Of a stretch of 39,158 bases of DNA, positions 1 through 8,646 are shown piece after piece (position 1 is the first letter of the stretch; each line of letters starts with the position of its first letter). The stretch spans positions 1 to 39,158 of the forward strand of contig URGA01000009.1 in NCBI GenBank assembly GCA_900547275.1, read 5' to 3'. Source of the DNA: an uncultured Oscillospiraceae bacterium (GTDB lineage Bacteria > Bacillota > Clostridia > Oscillospirales > Acutalibacteraceae). Made by a program: the position numbers and the translations under genes. The notes under the pieces were generated by a model, which saw nothing but the letters and a program-made list of their open reading frames with translations, was not told the DNA's origin and did no database searches.

Positions 1-2544
1 AAAAACTCACGCAATACGGCCAGTTTCAACATCACCCCCTATCTGCAAAAAGGAAAGAACACCGTTGCTGCCGAAGTATACCGCAGTTCAGACGGCTCGT
101 TCCTCGAAGCACAGGATATGTTCCGCTGCAGCGGTATTTTCCGTGACGTACTTCTGAGAAAATCTTCAGATAACGCGCTTTGCGATTATATCGTAAAGAC
201 TGAGTACAGCAACGGTGAATATTTTTTTGACCTTAAACTTAAAATGCGAACCGGCGGAGCCGATGTAAAAGCTGAACTTGTTAAAGACGGAGAGGTTGCC
301 GCGTCGTGTAAATGTGACAATGCGTCAGAAGAATGTACTTTATCTTTCGGAAAACTGAAGGTGAAGGAATGGAGCGCTGAAGTTCCGGAACTTTATCAGC
401 TTTATATTACACTGAGCGGAAAAGACGGAGTGATTGAAACTGTCCGCCGCCCGGTAGGATTTAAGCATATTAACATTGACGGCAACGTGTTTTACTTCAA
501 CGGTCAGCCCATTAAACTTCTTGGTGTTAACCACCATGATACAAACCCGAAAACAGGTTTTGTAATGACGGCTGAAGATATGGAAAAGGACGTTCGCATT
601 TTCAAGGAATATAACGCAAACTGCGTTCGTACTTCCCATTATCCTCCTGATCCAATGTTTCTTGACCTTTGCGATTTTTACGGGGTTTACGTTGTTGATG
701 AGGCGGATATAGAGACCCATGGATGCCAGTCTGAACTCAAGCGCCCCGGTGCACTGAGCCATAATCCAGAGTGGCGCGGCCATTACTTGGACAGAGTTTC
801 CAGAATGTATGAGAGAGACAAAAACCATCCTTCAATAACTCTTTGGTCACTGGGCAACGAATCCCACGGCTATTCTAATCAGGACTACTGCTATAACGAA
901 CTTAAAAAGGTTACGGATATTCCTGTTCATTATGAGGCAGTCTGCCGCACCCGCCGCTGGGCTTACGATGTTGTTTCCCAGATGTACACTTGGCACGGTG
1001 CTGTAAAGCGCATTGCAGACGGCCATTCTATGCCTGCTAAGTATTACAGAGCCCCGTATTTCTTGTGCGAATATGCCCATGCTATGGGTATGGGCGCAGG
1101 AGACTTGGAGCCTTATGTGCTTGATTTTTACAGGGGAAAGAATATGCTGGGCGGCTGTATTTGGGAGTTTGCAGACCACGCGGTTTATCATGAAGACGGC
1201 GAGGAAAAATACACTTACGGCGGTGATCATGCCGAATTAAAGCATGACAGTAATTTCTGCGTTGACGGACTGTTTTATCCTGACAGAACGCCTCATGCCG
1301 GCGCTTACCAGATGAAGAATGTTTACCGCCCGATAAGAGCAAAGCAGCTGGATACAAACAGATTTTCATTCTTTAACCACAGATACTTTGATGACAGTCC
1401 GGTTTCTGTAACCTGGGAACTGAGAAGCGACGGAACGGTATTTGAAAAAGGCTCTTTTGAGTGCACTGCCAAGCCCCAGGAGGCGCAGGAGATTACCCTT
1501 GATTACAATATCACCGACCGCCGTTACTGTCACAATGTAATTCTTTTCCGCTATGAAGAAAACGGACGTGAAATTGCTTTTGAGCAGTTTGAACTTTCTG
1601 CACCGGAAGTTCAGTTTGTTTGTCCTAAAATCAGCGCTCCCGAATGGCAGATAAGCGAAAACAGACTTTTTGTTTATTTCAACGGCGGCTATCTGATTTA
1701 CGATGCCGACGAGGGAAGAATTGTGAAGTATGTTTACGGCGGCAAAAATCTGTTTAACCAGGCGCCAATGGGTGACAAAGGTATCAACGTTACACTGTTC
1801 AGAGCGCCTTTGGACAACGATATGTACCTGAAGAAGAACTGGCTTAAAAACGGTCTTGACAGGGAAGCGTTTGTTACGAAGAAAGCCGGCAATGTTAATA
1901 ATTCATTTGACATTAAAGGAAATGCGCTTGTTATCACAAACACATATGTTTTGAAAACACCATGCGCCGGAAAGCTTGGAACGTTCACGCTGTCATATTC
2001 TGTTTATAAGACAGGAAAGATACTTGTCAACGTTCAGAGCAACTCCGCTGTAAATAAAATCAAATTAATTCCGCGTTTTGGCGTTACAATTGAAATGCCG
2101 GACAGATTTGAACACGTTCAGTATTACGGTATGGGACCGATGCAGAGCCTGTCTGATTTTTCAAAGCACTGCTATACTGATATTTTTGAAACTGCTGTTT
2201 CGGCGATGCATGAAGACTACATAAAGCCACAGGAAAGTTCATGCAGAACAGATACGCGCTGGGCGCAGATAACAGATGAGGACGGAATAGGACTGAGATT
2301 TGAAGCAGTTAAAAATCCCTTTGTATTCTCAGCAGATCCGTATACTTCTCAGATGTGCGCTAAGGCTACCCACCGTGACTTTTTGCCGGCAAAAGGCACT
2401 ACTTGCGTTCATATTGACGCTGAACTTATGGGAGCCGGCTCAAACTCTTGCGGCCCGAAGCCAAGAAAAGAGCACCGTATTTCGGGCATGAGCTCTAAGT
2501 CATTTTCATTTTCACTTGAACCAATAGGAAACGGCAATGATTAA
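1..2544 (+). CDS. Beta-galactosidase, GH2 family (5' end cut by window)
   Basis: Hydrolyses terminal beta-galactosides such as lactose, probably in the cytoplasm. The reading frame is open from base 1, and residues before the first ATG at 118 (DGSFLEAQDMFRCSGIFRDV region) already match the sugar-binding domain of LacZ-type GH2 enzymes. The gene therefore starts outside the window and the ATG at 118 is not its start. The TIM barrel shows WSLGNES with the acid/base Glu at 859-861, and LCEYAHAMG with the nucleophile Glu at 1069-1071. The C-terminal third has the beta-galactosidase small-chain layout (YYGMGPMQSLSDF, QESSCRTDTRW). No signal peptide can be judged because the N-terminus is missing. 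The stop overlaps the acpS start by 8 bases, so the genes are probably translationally coupled. Family assignment is firm; the exact substrate is inferred. Confidence 0.93.
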   Translation, partial: KNSRNTASFNITPYLQKGKNTVAAEVYRSSDGSFLEAQDMFRCSGIFRDVLLRKSSDNALCDYIVKTEYSNGEYFFDLKLKMRTGGADVKAELVKDGEVAASCKCDNASEECTLSFGKLKVKEWSAEVPELYQLYITLSGKDGVIETVRRPVGFKHINIDGNVFYFNGQPIKLLGVNHHDTNPKTGFVMTAEDMEKDVRIFKEYNANCVRTSHYPPDPMFLDLCDFYGVYVVDEADIETHGCQSELKRPGALSHNPEWRGHYLDRVSRMYERDKNHPSITLWSLGNESHGYSNQDYCYNELKKVTDIPVHYEAVCRTRRWAYDVVSQMYTWHGAVKRIADGHSMPAKYYRAPYFLCEYAHAMGMGAGDLEPYVLDFYRGKNMLGGCIWEFADHAVYHEDGEEKYTYGGDHAELKHDSNFCVDGLFYPDRTPHAGAYQMKNVYRPIRAKQLDTNRFSFFNHRYFDDSPVSVTWELRSDGTVFEKGSFECTAKPQEAQEITLDYNITDRRYCHNVILFRYEENGREIAFEQFELSAPEVQFVCPKISAPEWQISENRLFVYFNGGYLIYDADEGRIVKYVYGGKNLFNQAPMGDKGINVTLFRAPLDNDMYLKKNWLKNGLDREAFVTKKAGNVNNSFDIKGNALVITNTYVLKTPCAGKLGTFTLSYSVYKTGKILVNVQSNSAVNKIKLIPRFGVTIEMPDRFEHVQYYGMGPMQSLSDFSKHCYTDIFETAVSAMHEDYIKPQESSCRTDTRWAQITDEDGIGLRFEAVKNPFVFSADPYTSQMCAKATHRDFLPAKGTTCVHIDAELMGAGSNSCGPKPRKEHRISGMSSKSFSFSLEPIGNGND

Positions 2545-2851
2545 GATAGGAACAGATATAGTCTATATTCCGAGAATGGAAAAAAGTATTGACAGCCAGT
2601 CGTTTTGCCAGCGCGTTTTTACTAAGGCTGAAAACGATTACTGCAAAACGCCCCAGCAGTACGCAGGCATTTTCGCCGCCAAGGAAGCCTATTTTAAGGC
2701 GAAGGGAACCGGTCTGCGCTTTCCACTTACCGATTTGCAGGTGCTTCATGATGAAGCAGGTAAGCCGTATTTTGACGGCATTGAAAAATGCGATTTGTCA
2801 ATAAGTCATGACGGCGACTACGCTGTGGCGTCAGTAGTTGTTTGGGAGTGA
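2537..2851 (+). CDS. acpS: Holo-[acyl-carrier-protein] synthase
   Basis: Transfers 4'-phosphopantetheine from CoA to the Ser of acyl carrier protein, activating fatty acid synthesis. The sequence shows the N-terminal GTDIV motif (metal ligand Asp7), the FAAKEAYFKAKGTG motif (Glu50) and the C-terminal SISHDGDYAVASV strand. At 104 residues it is slightly shorter than the usual 115-125. The ATG at 2537 follows AGGAA inside the end of the GH2 gene. Its 3' end runs into nnr with only 4 bases between stop and start. acpS next to nnr is a common Bacillota arrangement; coupling to a beta-galactosidase gene is not. Confidence 0.93.
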   Translation: MIKIGTDIVYIPRMEKSIDSQSFCQRVFTKAENDYCKTPQQYAGIFAAKEAYFKAKGTGLRFPLTDLQVLHDEAGKPYFDGIEKCDLSISHDGDYAVASVVVWE

Positions 2852-2855
2852 TAAT

Positions 2856-4361
2856 ATGAGAGTACTCACCAGAGAAGAAATAAGAGCAGTTGAAGCCAGA
2901 GCTTTTGACGGATTGTTTACGGAAGCACAGCTTATGCTTAGGGCGGGTGAAGCCTGCGCCGAAAAAATGCTTAAAGTCTACGGTGCTGAAATGGAGAAAA
3001 GCAGGGTAGGCGTTGTATGCGGCAACGGTAAAAACGCCGGAGACGGATTTGTCATCGCACGTTTTCTCCGTGAACACGGGGCTGACGCGTTTATCATTCT
3101 TGCTGATGAAGCCCCTGTTTTGCCTGAACCGAAGCAGTATTTTGACGACGCGGTTAAAGCGGGAGTAGAGGTATTTGACTTTAATTCTGCTGATTTAAAC
3201 GTTGAGTTTCTCGTTGACTGCATTTTCGGCATAGGATTTCACGGCGAACCGAGAGCGCCTTTTGACAAAGTGTTTGACGCTGTCAACGCTTCCGGCGCAA
3301 AGGTGATAGCAGTTGATACCCCCAGCGGAACTGACGCAACCACAGGGGAAGCGGTTAAAGCCGTAAAAGCGGATCTTACTATCGCTATTTCAACTCTTAA
3401 ATTTGCCCATGTTCTTCCGCCAGCTAATGATTACTGCGGAAAAACTCTCACCGTTCATATAGGTATTCCCGAGGAATGCTATACTGAGCCGTATGTTCAC
3501 ACAATTACTAAAAAAGACGTTCGTGCTTCTTTCCCTAAAGTAAATGTAAATGCAAATAAAGGCACCTTCGGTCATTTGCTTTCCGTCTGCGGCTCATATA
3601 AAATGCCGGGAGCCGCGGTATTCTGCGCAAAGGGAGCGGTAAGGTGCGGAGCGGGACTTGTTAAATGCGTTTTCCCGAAATCGGCTTACCAATTTATTGC
3701 GCCGTCACTTCTTCAGCCTATTTTTGAACCCGTTACGGAAAACGAGGAAAAAACTATTTCAATGGGTGCGCTCACAGGCATAATTGAGCAGCTAAAGTGG
3801 GCAAGCGCCGTTGTCATCGGATGCGGGCTTGGAGTAAACGACGATACGGCTGTTATCGTCAATCAGGTGCTAAAAGAATGTAAAGTTCCGATTTTAATTG
3901 ATGCTGATGGTATAAATTGCCTTTCTGAGAACATAAATATTTTACAGGACATCAATATTCCTGTTGTGCTCACTCCTCATCCGGGAGAGATGGCTCGTCT
4001 CAGCGGCAAAACCATAGCTGAAATTCAGTCTGACCGTATAGGTGTTGCAAAAGAATTTGCCAGCCGTTTCGGTGTTGTTCTTGTGCTTAAAGGCGCAAAT
4101 ACCGTTGTAACTGACGGAGACAGCGTTTTCGTCAACGCAAACGGAAATACCGGTATGGCAATGGGCGGCTGCGGCGATCTGCTTTCAGGTATGATAGGAG
4201 CTTTCCTTGCAAGAGGAATGAACGCTCTTGACGCCGCAAAAGCAGGCGTTTATATCCACGGCCTGTGCGGCGATATTACCGCCCGTGAACTTTCAAAAAC
4301 AGGTATGACCGTGGAAGATATGGCGCAGCTTCTGGGAGCATTGATGTCTGAGTTTGAGTAA
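2856..4361 (+). CDS. nnr: Bifunctional NAD(P)H-hydrate epimerase / ADP-dependent dehydratase
   Basis: Repairs damaged hydrated NADH and NADPH. The N-terminal YjeF domain epimerises the R and S forms, and the C-terminal ribokinase-fold domain dehydrates the S form using ADP. The N-domain (about residues 1-210) shows GVVCGNGKNAGDGFVIARFL, DCIFGIG and DTPSGTDATTG. The C-domain (about 225-495) shows LTPHPGEMARL, LKGANTVV and the catalytic GGCGDLLSGM with Asp441. An in-frame TTG exists at 2838, but the ATG at 2856 is preferred because GGGAG at 2844-2848 sits 7 bases before it. Length (501 aa) is normal for the fused form. Confidence 0.94.
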   Translation: MRVLTREEIRAVEARAFDGLFTEAQLMLRAGEACAEKMLKVYGAEMEKSRVGVVCGNGKNAGDGFVIARFLREHGADAFIILADEAPVLPEPKQYFDDAVKAGVEVFDFNSADLNVEFLVDCIFGIGFHGEPRAPFDKVFDAVNASGAKVIAVDTPSGTDATTGEAVKAVKADLTIAISTLKFAHVLPPANDYCGKTLTVHIGIPEECYTEPYVHTITKKDVRASFPKVNVNANKGTFGHLLSVCGSYKMPGAAVFCAKGAVRCGAGLVKCVFPKSAYQFIAPSLLQPIFEPVTENEEKTISMGALTGIIEQLKWASAVVIGCGLGVNDDTAVIVNQVLKECKVPILIDADGINCLSENINILQDINIPVVLTPHPGEMARLSGKTIAEIQSDRIGVAKEFASRFGVVLVLKGANTVVTDGDSVFVNANGNTGMAMGGCGDLLSGMIGAFLARGMNALDAAKAGVYIHGLCGDITARELSKTGMTVEDMAQLLGALMSEFE

Positions 4362-4375
4362 CGGACTGATGGCTC

Positions 4376-4867
4376 TTGAAAAAGAAATCTTTTATCTTCT
4401 TTGCATTTTTGATTGTATTATCTCTGGCAGGATGCCAGACAAAAAATTATACCCCCGATGTGACTTCGGACTTCCAGCAGGAAGCCGTGGTAACAACGGG
4501 GGATTTTTCATATAAGTGCACAATCAGTCGAAAAAGCGGGGCGCTGTCTGTAAAAGTCAATTCAACGTCGGCAAAGGGTCTGACAATGACCTGCAGCGGC
4601 AATATGGTTCGTTATGACTATATGGGAATGACTTATGAGGGCGAGAGCGCCGACCTTGAGCCGACTAATCCCTCAATCGCCGTTTACGAAGTTTTCGATT
4701 ACCTCCAGACTTCAGAAGCGGTAAACGCGAAAAAGACGGACTCGGGATTTAAATATGAAGGCTCGGTGCCTGCCGGAAAATTCATCCTTTACCAAAGTGA
4801 CGACGGCAGTTACGATTCGCTTCATTTCCTAAATACAGATATACTGATTGAATTTGAAAAGCCGTAA
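4376..4867 (+). CDS. Small lipoprotein, possibly LolA/YdcC-like
   Basis: A 163-residue predicted lipoprotein. It has a basic start (MKKK), a hydrophobic stretch and a lipobox LSLAGC with the lipidated Cys at residue 20, so it should be anchored to the outer face of the membrane. The mature part is beta-rich (GDFSYKCTISRKSGALSVKV, NMVRYDYMGMTYEGE). The start is a TTG at 4376, because an in-frame TGA lies at 4367-4369; the ribosome binding site is weak. It follows nnr by 14 bases and precedes a terminator. In Bacillus the lipoprotein gene ydcC (LolA-like fold) lies beside acpS, so a short relative is possible, but this rests on position and strand pattern only. Function unknown. Confidence 0.72.
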   Translation: MKKKSFIFFAFLIVLSLAGCQTKNYTPDVTSDFQQEAVVTTGDFSYKCTISRKSGALSVKVNSTSAKGLTMTCSGNMVRYDYMGMTYEGESADLEPTNPSIAVYEVFDYLQTSEAVNAKKTDSGFKYEGSVPAGKFILYQSDDGSYDSLHFLNTDILIEFEKP

Positions 4868-4869
4868 TA

Positions 4870-4905
4870 AAAGCCGGGAAAGAAATTGCTTTCTTTCTCG
4901 GCTTT
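4870..4905. terminator. Bidirectional hairpin terminator
   Basis: A 16-bp stem (AAAGCCGGGAAAGAAA with TTTCTTTCTCGGCTTT, one G-T pair) around a 4-base loop lies between the convergent lipoprotein gene and the unknown gene at 4909-5325. A and T flanks allow it to serve both strands. Confidence 0.85.
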
Positions 4906-4908
4906 GCT

Positions 4909-5325
4909 TTACGCTCTGGTAACTCTAAATCCTGTTACGCTGTAAGCGGTTTCGGCAATGGGATACTGCTTGTAAAAGTAGTATTCGGAATAAGAACTTG
5001 CCAGAATTTCTATTGCGTCCTCCTCGATAAACTCGGCTATATGAGGAACAAATCTAAGACTTTCAATATCCTCAACCGTCGCTTTTTCGTGGTACTCAGT
5101 CATTAGATTGATAAATCTTTCTTTTGTAAAAGATTTTGAAATGATTTTGTCGTCTCTTATAGGTTCAATGAGAAGCGAAATGGTGAAAAGCGTTTTTCCC
5201 ACAAGTAGATTTGTACAGCTTTCCAGCACCAGTACTTCCTTTTCGCTTTGGCGGAATTTTTCAAGAAAATCGCTTTTAAGCGTTCTGTAGTCGGCTATGA
5301 GCACGCAGTAGGTTCTTTTTTTCAT
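4909..5325 (-). CDS. Hypothetical protein, 138 aa
   Basis: I do not recognise a family. The protein starts MKKRTYCVLIADYRTL, has no signal peptide or membrane segment, and looks like a small soluble alpha/beta protein with many acidic residues (FIEEDAIEILASSYSEYYFYKQ). The ATG at 5325 is preceded by GAAAGGAT about 7 bases upstream, a good ribosome binding site, which supports real coding. It is a single-gene unit, convergent with the lipoprotein and divergent from the glucosidase. Confidence 0.68.
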   Translation of the reverse strand: MKKRTYCVLIADYRTLKSDFLEKFRQSEKEVLVLESCTNLLVGKTLFTISLLIEPIRDDKIISKSFTKERFINLMTEYHEKATVEDIESLRFVPHIAEFIEEDAIEILASSYSEYYFYKQYPIAETAYSVTGFRVTRA

Positions 5326-5426
5326 AATTTATCCTTTCGTGAAAACGCGGTTCTGCGTATTTTGTCTATTATGCGCAAAAAGATACGCCACAAAATAATC
5401 TTTTTGTCTATTTTACTATATATTGT

Positions 5427-5454
5427 TTGCAATTTCAACCTGATGTGTTAAAAT
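5427..5454 (+). promoter_or_regulatory. Candidate sigma-A promoter for the GH13 gene
   Basis: TTGCAA (5427-5432), a 16-base spacer, then TAAAAT (5449-5454), about 24 bases before the start codon. A strong ribosome binding site (AAAGAGGTGA) follows. Predicted from consensus only. Confidence 0.55.
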
Positions 5455-5477
5455 AATCTCGAAAGAGGTGAATACAA

Positions 5478-7139
5478 ATGCAAAAAGCATGGTACAAAGA
5501 AATGGCGGTTTATCAGATATGGCCGCGTTCATTCTGCGATGGCAACGGCGATGGAATAGGTGACCTTGAGGGCGTTCTCTCAAAACTCGATTATCTTAAG
5601 GAACTGGGTATAGACTGTATCTGGTTTTCTCCGCTTTATTGCTCGCCAAATGCGGATTTCGGCTACGATATTTCCGACTACCGCAATATTTCTCCCGACT
5701 ACGGAGACCTTGACCTGTTTCGCAAGGTGCTTGACGAAGCCCATAAACGCGGAATAAGAGTAATTATGGATCTAGTTGTCAACCACACCTCAGATGAGCA
5801 CGAATGGTTTATTAAGAGCAAGGACAAAAACAGTCCTTACCATGATTATTACTTTTGGCGCAAGGGCAAAGGAAAGCGACCGCCCAATAACTGGCTTTCT
5901 CTCTTCGAAGGCGGCGCTTGGGAATATGTAAGCGAAGTGGGCGAATATTATCTTCATGTTTTTGCAAAGAAACAGCCCGACCTTAATATGTTTAACCCTA
6001 AAGTCCGCGAAGAGGTAAAAGACATAATGCGCTTCTGGCTGGATATGGGTGTAGACGGTTTCCGTGAAGACGTAATTACGTTCATCTCTAAGCGGGACGG
6101 ACTGCCAAACGGCTTGCCGCTTCCTGCCGCGAGAGGCTGCGAACACTACATGAACGGTCCTCATATCCACGAGTATCTGACAGAGTTCAGAAAAGACGTT
6201 CTGGATAAGTATGACTGTTTCGTTGTTGGCGAAGCTCCTATGATGGACGTTAGAACCGCGCTGAAATATATTAAAGAGGGACCAAATCAGGAACTCGACA
6301 TGATGTTCCATTTCCAGCATATGAGCGCCGACTGCTTTTTGCTGGAGGCGCTTCAAACGCCGTTTAATCTCAGAAAAATGAAGCGCGCTTTTACAACTTG
6401 GCAGAAAAAGCTTTACGGCAAGGCGTGGAATGCTCTTTACATAGAAAACCATGACCACCCCAGAATTATTTCCCGCTACGGCAGTGAAAAATACCGCACT
6501 GAAAGCGGCAAAATGCTGGCGAATATGTATATCCTTCAAAGCGGAACTCCGTTTATCTATCAGGGCCAGGAAATCGGAATGACAAATCTCTATCTTGAGA
6601 AACTCAGCGATTATCTTGACGTGTTTGCTTTTAATAATTACAGAATTTTGAGAAAGATAGGAGTGCCGGAAAAACTTGCGATGGACCGTATTCGCAAGTC
6701 AACCAGAGATAATGCAAGAACTCCCGTTCAGTGGGACGACAGTCCCAACGCAGGCTTTACAACAGGTACTCCTTGGTTCGTTGTAAATCCGAATTATAAG
6801 AAGATAAACGCCAAGGCGGAAATGGCAGATCCAAATTCAATTTTTAATCACTACAAAGCTTTGCTGAAGTTCAGAAAAGAAAATCCCATTGTAATCTACG
6901 GTGATTACAAAGAACATTTGAAATACAGCAGTAAGCTTTACGTTTACGAAAGAAATTATCAGGGTAAGCGCCTGCTTGTTATAAATTCATTTACCGACAA
7001 GGAAGTGGGCTTTAACGCGCCTGAAGGATTTGAGCTCAGCCGCGGAAAAGCCGTCCTTTGCAATTACGCTGACAATCCGATTAACGGCAACGGATTTATA
7101 ACAAGACCTTATGAAACGAGAGTTTATCTTTTTGAGTGA
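5478..7139 (+). CDS. GH13 alpha-glucosidase, oligo-1,6-glucosidase type
   Basis: Cytoplasmic enzyme that splits short alpha-glucosides, probably isomaltose-type oligosaccharides. The 553-aa length matches oligo-1,6-glucosidases (about 550-560). The sequence shows the start AVYQIWPRSFCDGNGDGIGDL, region I DLVVNHTS, region II GVDGFREDVI with nucleophile Asp198, acid/base Glu252 in VVGEAPM, and stabiliser Asp326 in ENHDHPR. The Val after the nucleophile is the residue associated with alpha-1,6 cleavage in this subfamily; alpha-1,4 enzymes usually have Ala or Thr there. His in NHDHPR replaces the usual Gln. There is no signal peptide. It is followed after 13 bases by an MFS transporter, suggesting an uptake-and-cleave pair. 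The linkage preference is inferred. Confidence 0.9.
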   Translation: MQKAWYKEMAVYQIWPRSFCDGNGDGIGDLEGVLSKLDYLKELGIDCIWFSPLYCSPNADFGYDISDYRNISPDYGDLDLFRKVLDEAHKRGIRVIMDLVVNHTSDEHEWFIKSKDKNSPYHDYYFWRKGKGKRPPNNWLSLFEGGAWEYVSEVGEYYLHVFAKKQPDLNMFNPKVREEVKDIMRFWLDMGVDGFREDVITFISKRDGLPNGLPLPAARGCEHYMNGPHIHEYLTEFRKDVLDKYDCFVVGEAPMMDVRTALKYIKEGPNQELDMMFHFQHMSADCFLLEALQTPFNLRKMKRAFTTWQKKLYGKAWNALYIENHDHPRIISRYGSEKYRTESGKMLANMYILQSGTPFIYQGQEIGMTNLYLEKLSDYLDVFAFNNYRILRKIGVPEKLAMDRIRKSTRDNARTPVQWDDSPNAGFTTGTPWFVVNPNYKKINAKAEMADPNSIFNHYKALLKFRKENPIVIYGDYKEHLKYSSKLYVYERNYQGKRLLVINSFTDKEVGFNAPEGFELSRGKAVLCNYADNPINGNGFITRPYETRVYLFE

Positions 7140-7152
7140 AAAGAGGAATAAT

Positions 7153-8490
7153 ATGAAAAAGAAAGCTGTCGGTGCGCTTTCCGGGCGCACTTGGCTGTCA
7201 ATACTGCTTTTCGGGCTTATCGGTCAGATTGCCTGGATGGTTGAAAATATGTATTTCAGCCGTTTTATGCAAAATGAAATTACCCGAGCCCCTTATGCCA
7301 CAACGCTGATGGTTGCGTTTTCTGCGATATTCGCAACTCTTTCAACGCTGGTGGGCGGCGCTATCTGCGACCGCACGGGCAGGCGCAAGGTTTATATTAC
7401 CTGGGGATACGTTATCTGGGGATTTACGATAATGGCGTTTGCCCTCGTTCCTATGCAGCCGTCAGAGGATAAAGTGCTGAAGATGGTTATCCTTGTTGTT
7501 GCGATGGACTGCATTATGTCCGTTATCGGTTCCATAAGTAACGACGCTTCCTTTAATACATGGATTACAGACGTTACGAATACGGCAAACAGAAGCAAGG
7601 TGGATACTATTCTTGCAGTTCTTCCACTGTTTGCCATTGCTGTTCTTTTTGTGGGTTTTGACAGCCTTACAAACGCCCAGGCAACAACGTCTGACTGGAA
7701 GAAATTCTTCGTTATTTTAGGCGTTATTACTTCCGTGGGCGGACTTATCGGCGTTTTCCTGATGAAAGACAAACCTAATCTGCCGAAAAAGCGGGACGCT
7801 TCGTTTTGGTACGATTTTACTTACAGCCTTAACCCGAAACGCATTAAGGAAAACAAACTTCTTTATGTCTGCCTTGCTGGCAATATGGTTTCGGCCATAG
7901 CTTATCAGATTTACGTTAACTATCTTTTCAATATTGTTGAAGGAACGCTTAAAATTACCGATTATATAATTCCTATTGCAGTTATTCTTGTAGTGGCTTC
8001 GGTAGGCTCTGTAATTATCGGCGTGATTATGGATAAAAAAGGTAAAAAGCATTTTTATTATCCCACTATCATCGCCGGAATAATCGGCTGTGTGCTTCTC
8101 TGGACGTCAAAATTCTTCGTGGGCAAAAATTATACTGCTCTTATTGCTATTTTGATTATCGGCGGTATTCTCGTTATCGGTGTCAGCCTCGTTATGGCGG
8201 GACTGTTTACAGCGTCTTACCGTGACTGTATACCGAAAGGGCGTGAAGGCCTTTTCCAGGGCTGCAGAATGGTTATGTATGTTCTTGTGCCTATGATAAT
8301 CGGACCGCTGGTTGCCCAGGCGATTATCAGCGCCTGCAACAGAGGGGTAGACGCTTCTCAGATAGTGTATCCAATGGAGCTTTTCCTGGGAGCCGCGGTG
8401 GTAATGCTGTTTTGCTTTATTCCCGCTTCGGTTGTTCGCAAAAAGCAGGACGAACTGCACAATAAACTTCTTAAAGAAATTGAAGAATAA
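7153..8490 (+). CDS. MFS sugar transporter
   Basis: A polytopic membrane protein of 445 residues with about 12 hydrophobic segments. After the second segment comes the major facilitator loop motif GGAICDRTGRRKVYI. The composition resembles the glycoside/SLC45-like sugar:cation symporters often found beside GH13 enzymes. The start is set at the ATG at 7153, with AGAGGA five bases upstream; the in-frame ATG at 7111 lies inside the glucosidase gene and would add a poorly placed extension. It probably imports the oligosaccharide that the upstream GH13 enzyme cleaves. The substrate is inferred from that neighbour only. Confidence 0.85.
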   Translation: MKKKAVGALSGRTWLSILLFGLIGQIAWMVENMYFSRFMQNEITRAPYATTLMVAFSAIFATLSTLVGGAICDRTGRRKVYITWGYVIWGFTIMAFALVPMQPSEDKVLKMVILVVAMDCIMSVIGSISNDASFNTWITDVTNTANRSKVDTILAVLPLFAIAVLFVGFDSLTNAQATTSDWKKFFVILGVITSVGGLIGVFLMKDKPNLPKKRDASFWYDFTYSLNPKRIKENKLLYVCLAGNMVSAIAYQIYVNYLFNIVEGTLKITDYIIPIAVILVVASVGSVIIGVIMDKKGKKHFYYPTIIAGIIGCVLLWTSKFFVGKNYTALIAILIIGGILVIGVSLVMAGLFTASYRDCIPKGREGLFQGCRMVMYVLVPMIIGPLVAQAIISACNRGVDASQIVYPMELFLGAAVVMLFCFIPASVVRKKQDELHNKLLKEIEE

Positions 8491-8506
8491 CTGAATAATT
8501 AGTTTC

Positions 8507-8534
8507 GGCGGCTTCGGTTCTTACCGTTGCCGCC
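8507..8534 (+). terminator. Possible hairpin terminator after the MFS gene
   Basis: GGCGGC and GCCGCC arms with an inner CGGT/ACCG pair separated by TT/TT bulges form a stable 28-base hairpin. The following sequence (ttcgcattatt) is only partly T-rich, so termination is plausible but not certain. Confidence 0.5.
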
Positions 8535-8585
8535 TTCGCATTATTATAGACTGAGGAAATATCAGCGTTCATTAAAGATTTTTTG

Positions 8586-8614
8586 TTGATTATTTGAAGT
8601 CAATCGTATATAAT
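8586..8614 (+). promoter_or_regulatory. Sigma-A promoter for the cysteine synthase gene
   Basis: TTGATT (8586-8591), a 17-base spacer and a perfect TATAAT (8609-8614). The expected leader is about 25 bases, leaving no room for a riboswitch or T-box. Confidence 0.78.
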
Positions 8615-8646
8615 GGATTAGATTGATTTGATAAGAGGGTAATATT

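Noticed and set aside
5790..6539. Minus-strand open frame of 249 codons
   Set aside because: Lies wholly antisense inside the GH13 gene, no ribosome binding site and no recognisable domain; the plus-strand frame has all catalytic motifs.
8535..8646. Possible riboswitch or T-box before cysK
   Set aside because: The predicted transcript leader is only about 25 bases and shows no specifier or conserved stem.
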